Notes under the pieces: generated by a model | Seen by the model: the letters and a program-made list of their open reading frames with translations, nothing else | Database searches by the model: none | Told to the model about the DNA's origin: nothing | Shown: positions 24,931-33,350 of the stretch, piece after piece | Layout of the letters: every line of letters starts with the position of its first letter | Position numbering within the stretch: position 1 is the stretch's first letter | Made by a program: the position numbers and the translations under genes | Assembly: GCF_001885075.1 (NCBI RefSeq) | Contig: NZ_MODU01000004.1 | Location: forward strand, 3,100,001 to 3,164,000 | Source: Alteromonas sp. V450 | GTDB taxonomy: Bacteria > Pseudomonadota > Gammaproteobacteria > Enterobacterales > Alteromonadaceae | DNA length: 64,000 nt | Reading direction: 5' to 3'

Positions 24931-25749
24931 TTAAAACGCCCGATGTATTTCATCGGGCGTTTTGTATTTAAGGGCCTGATGTGGCCGCCTACCATTATAG
25001 ATTGCTATTGACTCTGCAACCATCTTTCTCGCTTCTTCTAAATCTCGTGGCTTATGGAGTAAGTATTCATTTTTAAGAATACCGTTTATTCGCTCTGCAA
25101 GGGCGTTTTGATAGCAGTCGTAGCCATCTGTCATCGAGCACTGTACATCATGTTTTCTATGGAGTTTTTGATACTCTTCTGAACAATACTGTATACCTCT
25201 GTCTGAGTGATGCACGAGCTTTTCTTTTGTACTTTTTTGTTTAAGCGCTCGAGTAAATGCTTGCTTTACTGACTGCGTTCGCATGTTATCGTCAACCTGA
25301 TAGCCCACAATCTTCCGCGAATAAGCATCTGTAATGAGACTTACATAACTCTCTCCACTTCGCGTCGGTAAGTACGTGATATCCGCTACCCAAAGCTGAT
25401 TGGGCTTCTCTGCTTTGAAACCCGCTTTAATGAGATTAGGGTGACGACGGAACCGATGATGGCTGTTGGTTGTTTTGTGATACGCGCGCTTTGTCGGCAC
25501 CAATAGCCGCTTTTCTCTCAGTAAATTAAAGAGATGGTCTCTCCCGATATCCATTTTTTCGAGCGCAAGCAGATACTGTAGTTTCCGAGTGCCGATGCGA
25601 GGTTGCATCATTCGCTCCTGACGGACGAACTGAATGACTTGACCTTCAAGCGCTTCGCGCTTGAGTGAGCGAGCGCAGTATTGGTAGTAAGCCTGACGAG
25701 AAATCTTCAGGTAACGACAGGCTTTGGCAACGGACACTCCGCCTATCAC
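24931..25749 (-). CDS. IS3-family transposase OrfB (integrase core)
   Basis: 272 residues with the N-terminal HTH_21-type segment and an rve integrase core. The DDE triad is present: WVADITYLPT (Asp), LVHHSDRGIQYCS (Asp) and NALAERINGILKNEYL (Glu). It overlaps OrfA by four bases (ATGA), and its frame is open upstream to the slippery heptamer in OrfA, so the active enzyme is probably an OrfAB fusion made by -1 frameshifting. All key residues are intact, suggesting a functional element. Confidence 0.93.
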   Translation of the reverse strand: MIGGVSVAKACRYLKISRQAYYQYCARSLKREALEGQVIQFVRQERMMQPRIGTRKLQYLLALEKMDIGRDHLFNLLREKRLLVPTKRAYHKTTNSHHRFRRHPNLIKAGFKAEKPNQLWVADITYLPTRSGESYVSLITDAYSRKIVGYQVDDNMRTQSVKQAFTRALKQKSTKEKLVHHSDRGIQYCSEEYQKLHRKHDVQCSMTDGYDCYQNALAERINGILKNEYLLHKPRDLEEARKMVAESIAIYNGRRPHQALKYKTPDEIHRAF

Positions 25750-26168
25750 TTTTTCTTGGATGACTTTCTTTTGCGCTTTTTTACAACGCTTACTCCATAG
25801 TCACTTTCAAGGACATTTACAACGGCTTCAAAGAAATCAGCTTTCATTTTTGTATCAGCAAGCTCTTTCTCTAGCGCTTTAATTCGCTGTTCGGGGGTGA
25901 GTTCTGCTTTGGGTTTATCCACGACGTGGCCTCGCGTTAGAAACTTCGGTGTTCCATCCGTCCAATCTAAACGACCGTGCTTACGAAGCCAAACTAAAAC
26001 AGTTGAGCAACCTTGTATTCCGTAGTGATCTTGAGCCTGCCTGTAGGTGAACTCGCCTTTTTCAACTTGGTCTACAACAGCCAATTTAAAAGCGAGGGAA
26101 TAATCACGTTGAGTTCTTCTGCTATTTGATTTCATTACACTCTCCAAAATAAGTTTGAAAAGTGTCAA
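25746..26168 (-). CDS. IS3-family transposase OrfA (helix-turn-helix)
   Basis: 140 residues. The N-terminal half is the HTH_Tnp_1 type DNA-binding domain (DYSLAFKLAVVDQVEKGE, YGIQGCSTVLVWLRKHGRLDW), followed by a leucine-zipper-like helix (ELTPEQRIKALEKELADT) used for multimerisation. It ends in a Lys/Arg-rich tail encoded by A-rich sequence that contains the frameshift heptamer. OrfA binds the inverted repeats and OrfAB catalyses transfer. Confidence 0.92.
   Translation of the reverse strand: MTLFKLILESVMKSNSRRTQRDYSLAFKLAVVDQVEKGEFTYRQAQDHYGIQGCSTVLVWLRKHGRLDWTDGTPKFLTRGHVVDKPKAELTPEQRIKALEKELADTKMKADFFEAVVNVLESDYGVSVVKKRKRKSSKKK
25776..25782 (-). other. -1 ribosomal frameshift heptamer A-AAA-AAG
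   Basis: On the minus strand the OrfA codons GTA AAA AAG form the slippery A-AAA-AAG. After a -1 slip the frame runs without a stop into OrfB. This is the standard IS3 mechanism. Confidence 0.8.
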
Positions 26169-26195
26169 CGCTATTTAGGATGGGTCAAACCAAAG

Positions 26196-26232
26196 AAAAA
26201 AGGGCAGTATTCTGATGATACGGCCCTTTTTT
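26196..26232 (-). terminator. terminator of the sigma/anti-sigma operon
   Basis: A 10-bp stem (AAAAAAGGGC / GCCCTTTTTT) with a 17-base loop that holds a further GTAT/ATAC pair. T-rich on the minus strand, it lies 5 bases after the lipoprotein stop. The IS ends 16 bases away, outside it. Confidence 0.85.
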
Positions 26233-26237
26233 CTTGC

Positions 26238-26762
26238 TTAATCATCTATTTTGGGCTGCAGATTTTCACGTACTTCTCTTGCGTCAAAACTGGTTATCGA
26301 TGTAGGCCTTGTTCCCTTACCTATTTCAATGTTTAAGATACTCTCAATCTCACTTTGCTGAGACCCACCTATAAACACCCCAGTTTCAAGTTGCGTTGTC
26401 GGGTGATAAGACGTACGGCATGTGAGCACGCCACAGTCAGTAACCCTTGCGTAGCGTCGGCTAAATCCAGCTGTAGGTGAAGTTTGAACCGTTTCCTTGT
26501 CTACAAGCGTTTCGCGATCGGTTACGACAAACCAATCGTAACCTCCTAGCAGCGTAAGTTCGGCGGCGCGCAGCATGGCATAGTCCATCGCTTTACCTTT
26601 ATCAGACCCTCGCGCTTTAAAATGCACGCGATATTGCGTTTCACTTAATTTGCTTTCGGTGTAGCCGAAGCCACCTTTTTTGGCCTGTTTATAGTCCGAT
26701 TGACTCGCACAGCCTGTCATTATCAGAATTGCAATAGCTAACATAAATTTAGTTTTCATCAT
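26238..26762 (-). CDS. CC0125/CC1285-type lipoprotein
   Basis: 174 residues. The signal ends in LIMTGC (lipobox). The mature start GGFGYTESKLSETQYRVHF and the segment AMDYAMLRAAELTLLGGYDWF fit the CC0125/CC1285 lipoprotein family, found in many proteobacteria with no known function. It overlaps the anti-sigma gene by 14 bases and forms the 3' end of the sigma operon, so it is presumably controlled by the ECF factor and may act in the envelope stress response it governs. Confidence 0.8.
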   Translation of the reverse strand: MMKTKFMLAIAILIMTGCASQSDYKQAKKGGFGYTESKLSETQYRVHFKARGSDKGKAMDYAMLRAAELTLLGGYDWFVVTDRETLVDKETVQTSPTAGFSRRYARVTDCGVLTCRTSYHPTTQLETGVFIGGSQQSEIESILNIEIGKGTRPTSITSFDAREVRENLQPKIDD

Positions 26763-27540
26763 TTACTCCTTTGACCGCATTAACTTGCCACAATGACGCA
26801 ATTGCGCGTTCTTCTTGCTCTCGGTTTAACGGCGCAGACGCCATCATGTTATCTAATTCATCTTCCAACAACTTAGCACTTGTGGCAGTTCGATACTCGC
26901 CCGTGCTTTCAGTTAGCTTATGCACTTTGCTAGCGGCAAGCTGCCATGTACCTTGATTATTTTTACAAGCAATCATCACGTTAAGTTCGCTCTGCGATCC
27001 AACTTGTGCTTGCCGGCAAAAACTATGTTCCGTATTTAAAAAAGATAGCTGTGGCGTCACTGTGACACCACTTGCCAATGTGGTAGCTTCACCCGTTAAG
27101 TTGTTATCTAATACAGACGATACACTAGCCCAATGTGACGGCTCGGTCGCTTCACTCCCCTGTTGATTTAGAAACACCAGTCCTGCTAGCGCAGCTACAC
27201 TTGCTGCCACCGCAAATGGCGTCTGCCAAGCTGCACGTGTGCTGCGCTCGGCACTTTGCATCTTGTCTTTTGACGATATGGGTACAACATTCTCTGCAGC
27301 GGGTGCTTTAAGCGCCGATACTATGTTTTTATCATCCAGTAGACTAATAATTTCTTTAGGTAGCGCACCTGCTGTTGCCTTTTCAGCAGCGACTTTAACA
27401 ACCCTATCTACTTCAGCAAGAGCAGCAAGTCTGTCTGAAATTGTCATGTCCAGCGCTATTGCTTCGCGGATCTCATCCATTTGCGCAGGCTCTAGCTCTC
27501 CATCTAAAAAAGCTGACAGTTTTTCATCGGTGAACATCAC
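26749..27540 (-). CDS. transmembrane anti-sigma factor
   Basis: 263 residues. The N-terminus (DEKLSAFLDGELEPAQMDEI) is the RseA/ChrR-like anti-sigma start. One membrane helix (FAVAASVAALAGLVFLN, about residues 109-127) divides a cytoplasmic part from a periplasmic domain of about 135 residues. There is no HxxxCxxC zinc motif, so it is not a ZAS-type factor. Its start overlaps the sigma factor stop by four bases (ATGA), the usual arrangement for a coupled sigma/anti-sigma pair. It should hold the sigma factor at the membrane until a signal releases it. Confidence 0.85.
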   Translation of the reverse strand: MMFTDEKLSAFLDGELEPAQMDEIREAIALDMTISDRLAALAEVDRVVKVAAEKATAGALPKEIISLLDDKNIVSALKAPAAENVVPISSKDKMQSAERSTRAAWQTPFAVAASVAALAGLVFLNQQGSEATEPSHWASVSSVLDNNLTGEATTLASGVTVTPQLSFLNTEHSFCRQAQVGSQSELNVMIACKNNQGTWQLAASKVHKLTESTGEYRTATSAKLLEDELDNMMASAPLNREQEERAIASLWQVNAVKGVNDEN

Positions 27541-28034
27541 GATAGCACCTCGTTTTGACTATTTAACAAGTTAGAAATCTTCGCTCTTGCTCGAGCAAGA
27601 CGGCTCATGATGGTACCCTTTGGCACTTGTAAAACGTCAGAGGCTTCGGCATAGCTCATTCCTTGTACAGCAACTAATGAGAGGGTTTCTCTTTGCTCGC
27701 AGGGCAAGTCATCCATCGCACTTGAAACCTGCTTTAGCGTGACAGCTTGTGTTATTACTTCATCCATATCAGCGTGGCAGCTCGCAGAATTCGCCTCATA
27801 AGAAAGCGTATCGTTCGCATGAACTCGTACTTTCTTTGCTCTATACTCATCTATCCAGCAGTTGCGACATACTCTGAATGCCCATGCCATGAGTGTAACT
27901 TGGTCAGGAAGTGGTTTGCTTAATAATCGTTCAATTGTGGTTTGGAGTAAATCATCGGCGTCGTGCAAATTACCCGTCAATGAATACGCAAACTTTCGCA
28001 AAGACGGAACAAGTTCAATCAACTCTTCTCTCAT
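27537..28034 (-). CDS. ECF-family RNA polymerase sigma factor
   Basis: About 165 residues. Region 2 is seen as AYSLTGNLHDADDLLQTTIERL and MAWAFRVCRNCWIDEYRAKK; region 4 as DLPCEQRETLSLVAVQGMSYAEAS with its helix-turn-helix KGTIMSRLARARAKI. Two in-frame ATGs (28040, 28034) lie together. It heads an operon with an anti-sigma factor and a lipoprotein and is divergent from a subtilisin-like protease across a 258-base gap, so the protease is a candidate target. The signal sensed is unknown. Confidence 0.92.
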   Translation of the reverse strand: MREELIELVPSLRKFAYSLTGNLHDADDLLQTTIERLLSKPLPDQVTLMAWAFRVCRNCWIDEYRAKKVRVHANDTLSYEANSASCHADMDEVITQAVTLKQVSSAMDDLPCEQRETLSLVAVQGMSYAEASDVLQVPKGTIMSRLARARAKISNLLNSQNEVLS

Positions 28035-28298
28035 TTTCATGTACCTTTTCGAAGAATTCCGTTATTTATACCCTGTTAACGAGCCACTTAACTTTTTATT
28101 CCATGAAATTCGTATTTTTTTAAAAAAGATAAAAGGCGCGTAAGCGGAATTTTTTTTCTATTTATTCGTCACTACAAGACAATGGTCATACTCAGAAGCC
28201 GCTTTTTGCTTCGCTATCGAGTACAAAGAGCTTGGCACATTTTATGCCACTCTCACATGATGCGTTGATTCAATTAAACAATGGCGTAAGGTAACAAG

Positions 28299-29726
28299 AT
28301 GAAGAATGCACTCATTGTGGGTATTGTAAGTTTGCTTGCAACATCGATATCACAAGCTCAACTTACAGGTACGTTAGATCAAGTGATATCTCCCGTGCGT
28401 CCCATCATTGATAGAGCACCTTCAGATTTAAATACCATTCGCGAGCAAGCACGACAAAAATTACAATCTTCTGTAAAAGACGCAGGCGAGTTATCTACGC
28501 TGTCTGTAGACATACTCGATAGCATTCCCACCCCTCGCTTTACTGTACCCGCCGCAAAAACGATTCTGTCTGCATCAGGACAGAAAATCATTGATGAGAT
28601 TGTCGTTGAGAATGGCTTTCTTGCAGTAGAAAAGGAGTGGCTTTTTTTGGGTGAGGAAGCGGACAAAGTTCATTTTCATAATATGCATTTCACGATTGTA
28701 AAAGCCCAATATTTACCTGCATTCTCTCAATGGCTTTTTAAAGTTAAGGTGACAGGTAATGAGGATGAAGTGTTGCATATTCGCAACAGCTTACCTGAGA
28801 AACTACAGTCTCAAATCGGAAGAAACCACATTTACTTGTCGCAAAGCGGTAACGAAATCAACGAACGAGAGACAAAGCTTAAGCAGCAGATAACAGCACC
28901 AACACATAAATTAAGATCTCAAGTTTGCTCAATACCGCTGCGTATCGGTATGGTGGATACGCATGTATCGCCAACACATCCGTCACTTTCACATCTTACC
29001 CTCTCGCAAGCCTCCTTCATCAAAGGTCAGCAATTGGATAGCAACATCCCTGGAAATGTTGACGATAGTAAAGCGCTCATCAACACATCGAATACACAGT
29101 ATGAGAGCGCCCCTTTTTCCTCTGAACACGGAACAGCTGTCGCCAGCTTGTTGGCCGCATCATTACCCCAATCCAGTCAGTTGTTTAATGCCAGTGTTTT
29201 TTATTCACGTAACAGTATTTCTCAAGGTGCGACATTAATGTCATTGATTGAAGGGCTTAACTATTTAGCATCGCAGCATGTAGATGCGATAAACATGAGC
29301 CTTGCTGGCCCAGACAACCCCATCCTGGCGCGCATAATAAAGCAATTGGATAAACAAGGTATTCAAATAGTAGCAGCGGTAGGAAATGAGGGGCCCGCGT
29401 CATTGCCCTTGTATCCTGCTGCCTACCCCGAAACGCTTGGCATTACGGCCGTCGACAACGCACATGTGATATACAGGTGGGCAAATCAAGGTGATCATGT
29501 GGATTTTGCTGCACTGGGTGTTTCGGTAGATGTCGCACATCCAAATGGAAAAACGGTTAGACAAACAGGTACCTCGATGGCCTCGCCTCGCGCCACAGCG
29601 CTATATGCCTGCTTTTTACGAGAAAAAAAAGGAAGAAATAGCGCCTTAGTAGCACTCAAGCAGTCGGCGTTTGATGCGGGCTCACCAGGACGAGATCGTG
29701 TGTTTGGTTTTGGTATATTACCTTGA
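28299..29726 (+). CDS. S8 (subtilisin-like) serine peptidase
   Basis: 475 residues: a signal peptide (ALIVGIVSLLATSISQAQ), a pro-region of about 190 residues and a catalytic domain. The triad is visible: Asp220 in IGMVDTHVSP, His277 in EHGTAVASLLA and Ser426 in TGTSMASPRATAL. It is an extracytoplasmic protease. The domain is short and ends soon after the Ser helix. It is divergent from the ECF sigma operon, suggesting coregulation. The pro-region before residue 200 is unrecognised and may inhibit the enzyme until cleaved. Confidence 0.9.
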   Translation: MKNALIVGIVSLLATSISQAQLTGTLDQVISPVRPIIDRAPSDLNTIREQARQKLQSSVKDAGELSTLSVDILDSIPTPRFTVPAAKTILSASGQKIIDEIVVENGFLAVEKEWLFLGEEADKVHFHNMHFTIVKAQYLPAFSQWLFKVKVTGNEDEVLHIRNSLPEKLQSQIGRNHIYLSQSGNEINERETKLKQQITAPTHKLRSQVCSIPLRIGMVDTHVSPTHPSLSHLTLSQASFIKGQQLDSNIPGNVDDSKALINTSNTQYESAPFSSEHGTAVASLLAASLPQSSQLFNASVFYSRNSISQGATLMSLIEGLNYLASQHVDAINMSLAGPDNPILARIIKQLDKQGIQIVAAVGNEGPASLPLYPAAYPETLGITAVDNAHVIYRWANQGDHVDFAALGVSVDVAHPNGKTVRQTGTSMASPRATALYACFLREKKGRNSALVALKQSAFDAGSPGRDRVFGFGILP

Positions 29727-29758
29727 ACCCAAAAAGTACCGTCAGTATAGCTGGCTCA

Positions 29759-30778
29759 CTAGAAATGAACATTAATGCCAACCTCTGCGATGGTTTCTTT
29801 ATAATTTGCGCCTTCCACACTAGAAGCGAAGTCTCCATATTGGGTAGAAAGCCTGATATCAACGTTCTCATGAACTGCATAATCTGCACGCATTTTAACC
29901 ACGTGTCTGTCATCTTCTCTGCCGATACCACCACTTTTTCTTGAAGCGTAATCTCTTACATCCAATTGATAAGCAAAGGTTATATCCAACGGTTTACTAA
30001 ATATCGCGAACGGATACGTATACGCAAGGTCAATACCCCTACCTGAGTAGTCGAACACTGTATTTTGGGCCTTTTCATTTTGATACTTAAGTGCAATTTG
30101 AAAAAAGTCTTGCCCTTCAAAAAAGTAAAACAAGTCACTACGTACAGCAATGGCCTCGCTGTCTCGGTTTGGCTCATTCTCGGGTATATTTTCAAACTGC
30201 TTATCTATAATGTCGCTACTTATGCGTAAATAAGTGCGTTGTCCAAATAGTTTCCCTGCTGACATTCCGTATTGTTGGTAGGTTAAAAAGTCACGGCCAT
30301 CAAGCTTTGCACCCGCGTGGTAGTAGTGTAAGCCTAATTTCGCAAAATCAAATGCATAGCTGGTGCTTGCAGACAATGTAGTGAGCGCAAGGTCAAACGC
30401 ACTTAACGTTTGATACTGCGTGTTGGCCTGACTTATCGATAAAGCAGTTTCCCACTTGTCATTCGGTTTCACTGTTACCTTAAGCTGTGCATCCAATTGC
30501 GTTGCACCGTCGGCCACATCAGAATTCGTGTCTAATTCGCTAACGCTTACGTTACTGTCATGACGATAGCCGAAATAACCAGAGCCTGAAAAAGATAGCA
30601 CGTTTTGTTCAGAACGTTCTTCGTTGGTCTCTTTTGTATTCGTTGGTTGGCTATCGGCAGCGCCAAAGCACGCGCAGCTCCCTAATAGAGCGGCAGCTCC
30701 GATGTATAATATAAGCGTGTTCCCGCGCTCAGCAGATAGCGGCTTTATTTGAAAAAAGGGCGAAGTTTGCATATTCAT
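29759..30778 (-). CDS. outer-membrane beta-barrel protein
   Basis: 339 residues. An N-terminal hydrophobic segment (LYIGAAALLGSCACFG) could be a signal or lipoprotein signal. The rest alternates in strands (SFSGSGYFGYRHDSNVS, GIDLAYTYPFAIF, DIRLSTQYGDF) and ends in GINVHF, a terminal Phe as in outer-membrane barrels. The start resembles proteins that import or modify lipoproteins or adhesins (surface assembly type), but I cannot name the family. It converges on the protease gene with a 32-base gap. Confidence 0.7.
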   Translation of the reverse strand: MNMQTSPFFQIKPLSAERGNTLILYIGAAALLGSCACFGAADSQPTNTKETNEERSEQNVLSFSGSGYFGYRHDSNVSVSELDTNSDVADGATQLDAQLKVTVKPNDKWETALSISQANTQYQTLSAFDLALTTLSASTSYAFDFAKLGLHYYHAGAKLDGRDFLTYQQYGMSAGKLFGQRTYLRISSDIIDKQFENIPENEPNRDSEAIAVRSDLFYFFEGQDFFQIALKYQNEKAQNTVFDYSGRGIDLAYTYPFAIFSKPLDITFAYQLDVRDYASRKSGGIGREDDRHVVKMRADYAVHENVDIRLSTQYGDFASSVEGANYKETIAEVGINVHF

Positions 30779-30910
30779 TGTTATTACCTTAAGCAGGAAA
30801 GAGGGGTAACGATTGCTTTATTGGTCTGTTCAACGCAGTGATTTTGCACATATCAATCTGTGTTGTGATTTAGTGATAAGCATGCCGATAATGGGTCAGA
30901 AATCACGTAT

Positions 30911-30942
30911 CTTTATCCATCCCTTTAGGGGGATGGATAAAG
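30911..30942. terminator. 13-bp perfect inverted repeat, probable terminator
   Basis: CTTTATCCATCCC pairs perfectly with GGGATGGATAAAG across a TTTAGG loop. It lies downstream of the leftward repeat-protein gene and upstream of the barrel gene. There is no long T run on either strand, so it may be a terminator of low purity, an mRNA-stabilising hairpin or an operator. Confidence 0.55.
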
Positions 30943-31015
30943 ATTGTGAAGAGCAATAATCATTCGTTGTGTAAGCAGTCTCTTCGTTTGAACATTATTG
31001 GTATGAACCAATACG

Positions 31016-31873
31016 CTATAGACCTAAAACGCCGGTAATATTTGCAGTAACGCTTTCGTTGACCGTACTTGTAACTGCGTCTTCAACCGTTGCAGAAACC
31101 GATTTCTCAACAGTAGTTGAAACGGCTCCTTCAACCGAGCCCATCACTGCGTTAGCAAGCGCTCCTTCAACAGCAGTGACTGCCGTTCCTGAAACCGCGC
31201 CTGCCACAGCACTACCCACAGTATTACTTACTGAGCCACCTACCGCGTTTTCAACCGTTCCAGAAACCATTCCCTGTGAAGTACCCACTTCTTCGGCACC
31301 AAGAACATCTAAGGCTCCCACTGATGACAACGCAGATAAAGAACCTGACGCACTATTGTTCAGCGTTCCCGTTAACGATGTTGCCACAGAACTTGTTGTT
31401 TCAGAGGCCAAAGACGCGGCGTCATTAAGCGATGCTTGCGACGCTACGAGCACAGAGGAGGTTGCTGTAGACGATAGCTGCTGAGCGCCATTCGCCACTA
31501 AGTTTACGTTGGACATCGAGGTTTGTATTGCTTCCGTAGACGCTGTCTGCTCTGAACCACCTTCGCTTGTTTGCTCAGACATCGCCTCAGGAGACTGGTC
31601 TGCTTGTTGGTCAGCCGACAAGTCATTATCCACTTCAGGTACAGATAATTGCCCATTTGTGTTGGCTGCTCCTGCTACAGACACCGCACCCTGCGAAGAA
31701 GCTACGGCATTGACTTGATTAGAAGATTGGGCATTTTCACTGTTCGCAAATGAAAATGACGCTGACGTTGAAGCACTTGCTGACATGTTAGTAGAAACCG
31801 CCGCTTCTTGAGCGAACCCTGACATTGACGCCACACCTAAAGCCAGTGCTAGTGCAGTATTTAACTTTTTCAT
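31016..31873 (-). CDS. exported Ala/Ser/Val-rich protein with valine tetrad repeats
   Basis: 285 residues from the ATG at 31873, which has GGAG upstream and begins a good signal peptide (KKLNTALALALGVASMSGFAQ); the frame is open to 31939. The mature protein is low in complexity: a Ser/Ala/Asn/Gln-rich first half and a C-terminal part of about twenty four-residue units with Val at a fixed place, such as NAVGGSVSNTVGSAVAGAV and STTVEKSVSATVEDAVTSTV. It has no Cys. I recognise no family. A regular Val period of four would suit a helical or beta-solenoid surface protein. Confidence 0.7.
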   Translation of the reverse strand: MKKLNTALALALGVASMSGFAQEAAVSTNMSASASTSASFSFANSENAQSSNQVNAVASSQGAVSVAGAANTNGQLSVPEVDNDLSADQQADQSPEAMSEQTSEGGSEQTASTEAIQTSMSNVNLVANGAQQLSSTATSSVLVASQASLNDAASLASETTSSVATSLTGTLNNSASGSLSALSSVGALDVLGAEEVGTSQGMVSGTVENAVGGSVSNTVGSAVAGAVSGTAVTAVEGALANAVMGSVEGAVSTTVEKSVSATVEDAVTSTVNESVTANITGVLGL

Positions 31874-32000
31874 CCGATTATCTCCGTTTTTCATAAAGGA
31901 CACAGAGATAACGTATAAATGCGGGCGTATATTCCCCACGCCGATAAAAAATTTTCGGCGAAGTGAGGAAGTGATAGTGAAATAAGGAAGTGCGGAGGAG

Positions 32001-32678
32001 TTAATTTGCCGTTGCGTTTACGCTTTTTTCCCACCAAGGCAAAGAAAAATCAATATTATCTTGGTCGAGCGTGTTGGCGTATTTCATCTTCACGGAGCTC
32101 CAGAATGCCGCTTTAAAGATGGGATCATAAATAACAAACTCGCCTTTCTCGCGATACTGTTCAAAAAGCTTTTGGTACGCGCCGACAGGCGTTAGTGGGT
32201 TGTCCTGTCGAAACACAACATCGCCGCCATACGTTTCAAAAAGGGCTTTAGACACTTTCCAACTTTTCGCCATACCCTGAGCCATAGCCAAGCGATATCG
32301 CTCTAGCTCGTCCTCTTTTAAGCTCGCATTATCATCGAGCTCTACCGTCCACATTTTAATAACGGTATAGGCAGATTGGATTTCACTTTCGCTCGGCTCA
32401 ATGGCATTTTTATTTGCAAAATCGGCTAATACGGATTCAGTGATTTTGTCGCCAAGTGCTCGCTGAGCCAAAATACGGCGCACTTCCTTTTCCGACTTAT
32501 CGCTGAGGATCGATTGAAAGCGTTCTACATCTTTTTGATTAGGCTGAAGATCGCTATTTGATACAGGTTTATCGAATAAACGCGCTATTATTTCATTTGC
32601 TGCTTGAGGCGTATTTATTCCTAGCGAAACAACTATGGCGGCAAAAAGTACCATAGGAATTACGTCTGAACGAGTCAC
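32001..32678 (-). CDS. exported protein of unknown function (possible SurA/PpiD-like start)
   Basis: 225 residues. A signal peptide or anchor (IPMVLFAAIVVSLGINTPQA) is followed by a helical protein. The start of the mature part (IIARLFDKPVSNSDLQP) and TESVLADFANKNAIEPSESEIQ resemble the N-terminal helical domain of SurA/PpiD chaperones, but no parvulin domain follows, so this is a weak guess. It lies 127 bases upstream of the repeat-protein gene in the same direction and could act with it. Confidence 0.6.
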   Translation of the reverse strand: MTRSDVIPMVLFAAIVVSLGINTPQAANEIIARLFDKPVSNSDLQPNQKDVERFQSILSDKSEKEVRRILAQRALGDKITESVLADFANKNAIEPSESEIQSAYTVIKMWTVELDDNASLKEDELERYRLAMAQGMAKSWKVSKALFETYGGDVVFRQDNPLTPVGAYQKLFEQYREKGEFVIYDPIFKAAFWSSVKMKYANTLDQDNIDFSLPWWEKSVNATAN

Positions 32679-32803
32679 TTTTATATGCTTCCTTTAGTCC
32701 AATATTTAGCACAAACACAAGACACATTACTTGTTGATTAAAGAACTTTCCGTTGTCTTGAGAAATGACATCTTTATTAGACGATAGTCTAGGCTATTGT
32801 TGT

Positions 32804-33220
32804 TTAGAATTCCACTTTCTTGCGCATAGATTTTTTCACACTTTGCTGCTTTTTTACTTCACCACGCCGCACTTTTACTGCCTTACTTGGTTTTGTCTCG
32901 CGACGCGCTTTTTGCACAAGTGTAGCTTCGCGTATCCAAGCGACTAACCGTTTTATTGCATCTTCGCGATTTTGTTCTTGAGTGCGATAATTCTGTGCTT
33001 TGAGTACGAACACGCCTTCATTGGTAACTCTATTATCTTTAGCGAGTAACAGGCGCTCCTTGAGTGCGTTGGGAAGCGAAGAGGCATTAACGTCAAATCG
33101 CAGATGAATAGCACTACTCACTTTATTCACATTTTGACCACCACTGCCTTGAGCGCGGATAGCCTGCATTTCTATTTCACTATCATCAAATGTTATTGAT
33201 GACGTCACTCTTATTTCCAT
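32804..33220 (-). CDS. arfB: ArfB (YaeJ) ribosome-rescue peptidyl-tRNA hydrolase
   Basis: 138 residues. The GGQ motif (residues 27-29, in RAQGSGGQNVNKVSSAIHL) is that of class I release factors. There is no codon-recognition domain, and the C-terminus is a long basic tail (RRETKPSKAVKVRRGEVKK) that enters the empty mRNA channel of stalled ribosomes. ArfB then hydrolyses the peptidyl-tRNA. Length and layout match ArfB. It is a single gene with no linked partner. Confidence 0.95.
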   Translation of the reverse strand: MEIRVTSSITFDDSEIEMQAIRAQGSGGQNVNKVSSAIHLRFDVNASSLPNALKERLLLAKDNRVTNEGVFVLKAQNYRTQEQNREDAIKRLVAWIREATLVQKARRETKPSKAVKVRRGEVKKQQSVKKSMRKKVEF

Positions 33221-33350
33221 GACAACTCTCTATTTAACGTTTTAACACTCATCACATCATCAATGTGAATAATAACGCATACTCGCTACTTAGTTGACCT
33301 ATCTAGATTCAATCGATAACTTAGCGTTATACATCTAAGGATTAACTTAT

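Larger units (their letters stand above)
24903..26180 (-). mobile_element. IS3-family insertion sequence, apparently intact
   Basis: About 1.28 kb with two overlapping transposase frames. The ends carry imperfect inverted repeats: TCCTGAAATAGGTTGACACTT at 24903 and, reversed, TCCTAAATAGCGTTGACACTT at 26180. I could not find a convincing target duplication, so the exact ends may differ by a few bases. It lies between the CsbD gene and the terminator of the leftward sigma-factor operon and breaks no visible gene. Confidence 0.88.

Noticed and set aside
31059..31484. 141-codon open frame opposite the valine-tetrad protein
   Set aside because: It mirrors the low-complexity gene on the other strand (Thr/Ser/Pro-rich), has no ribosome site, and the minus-strand protein has a clear signal peptide.
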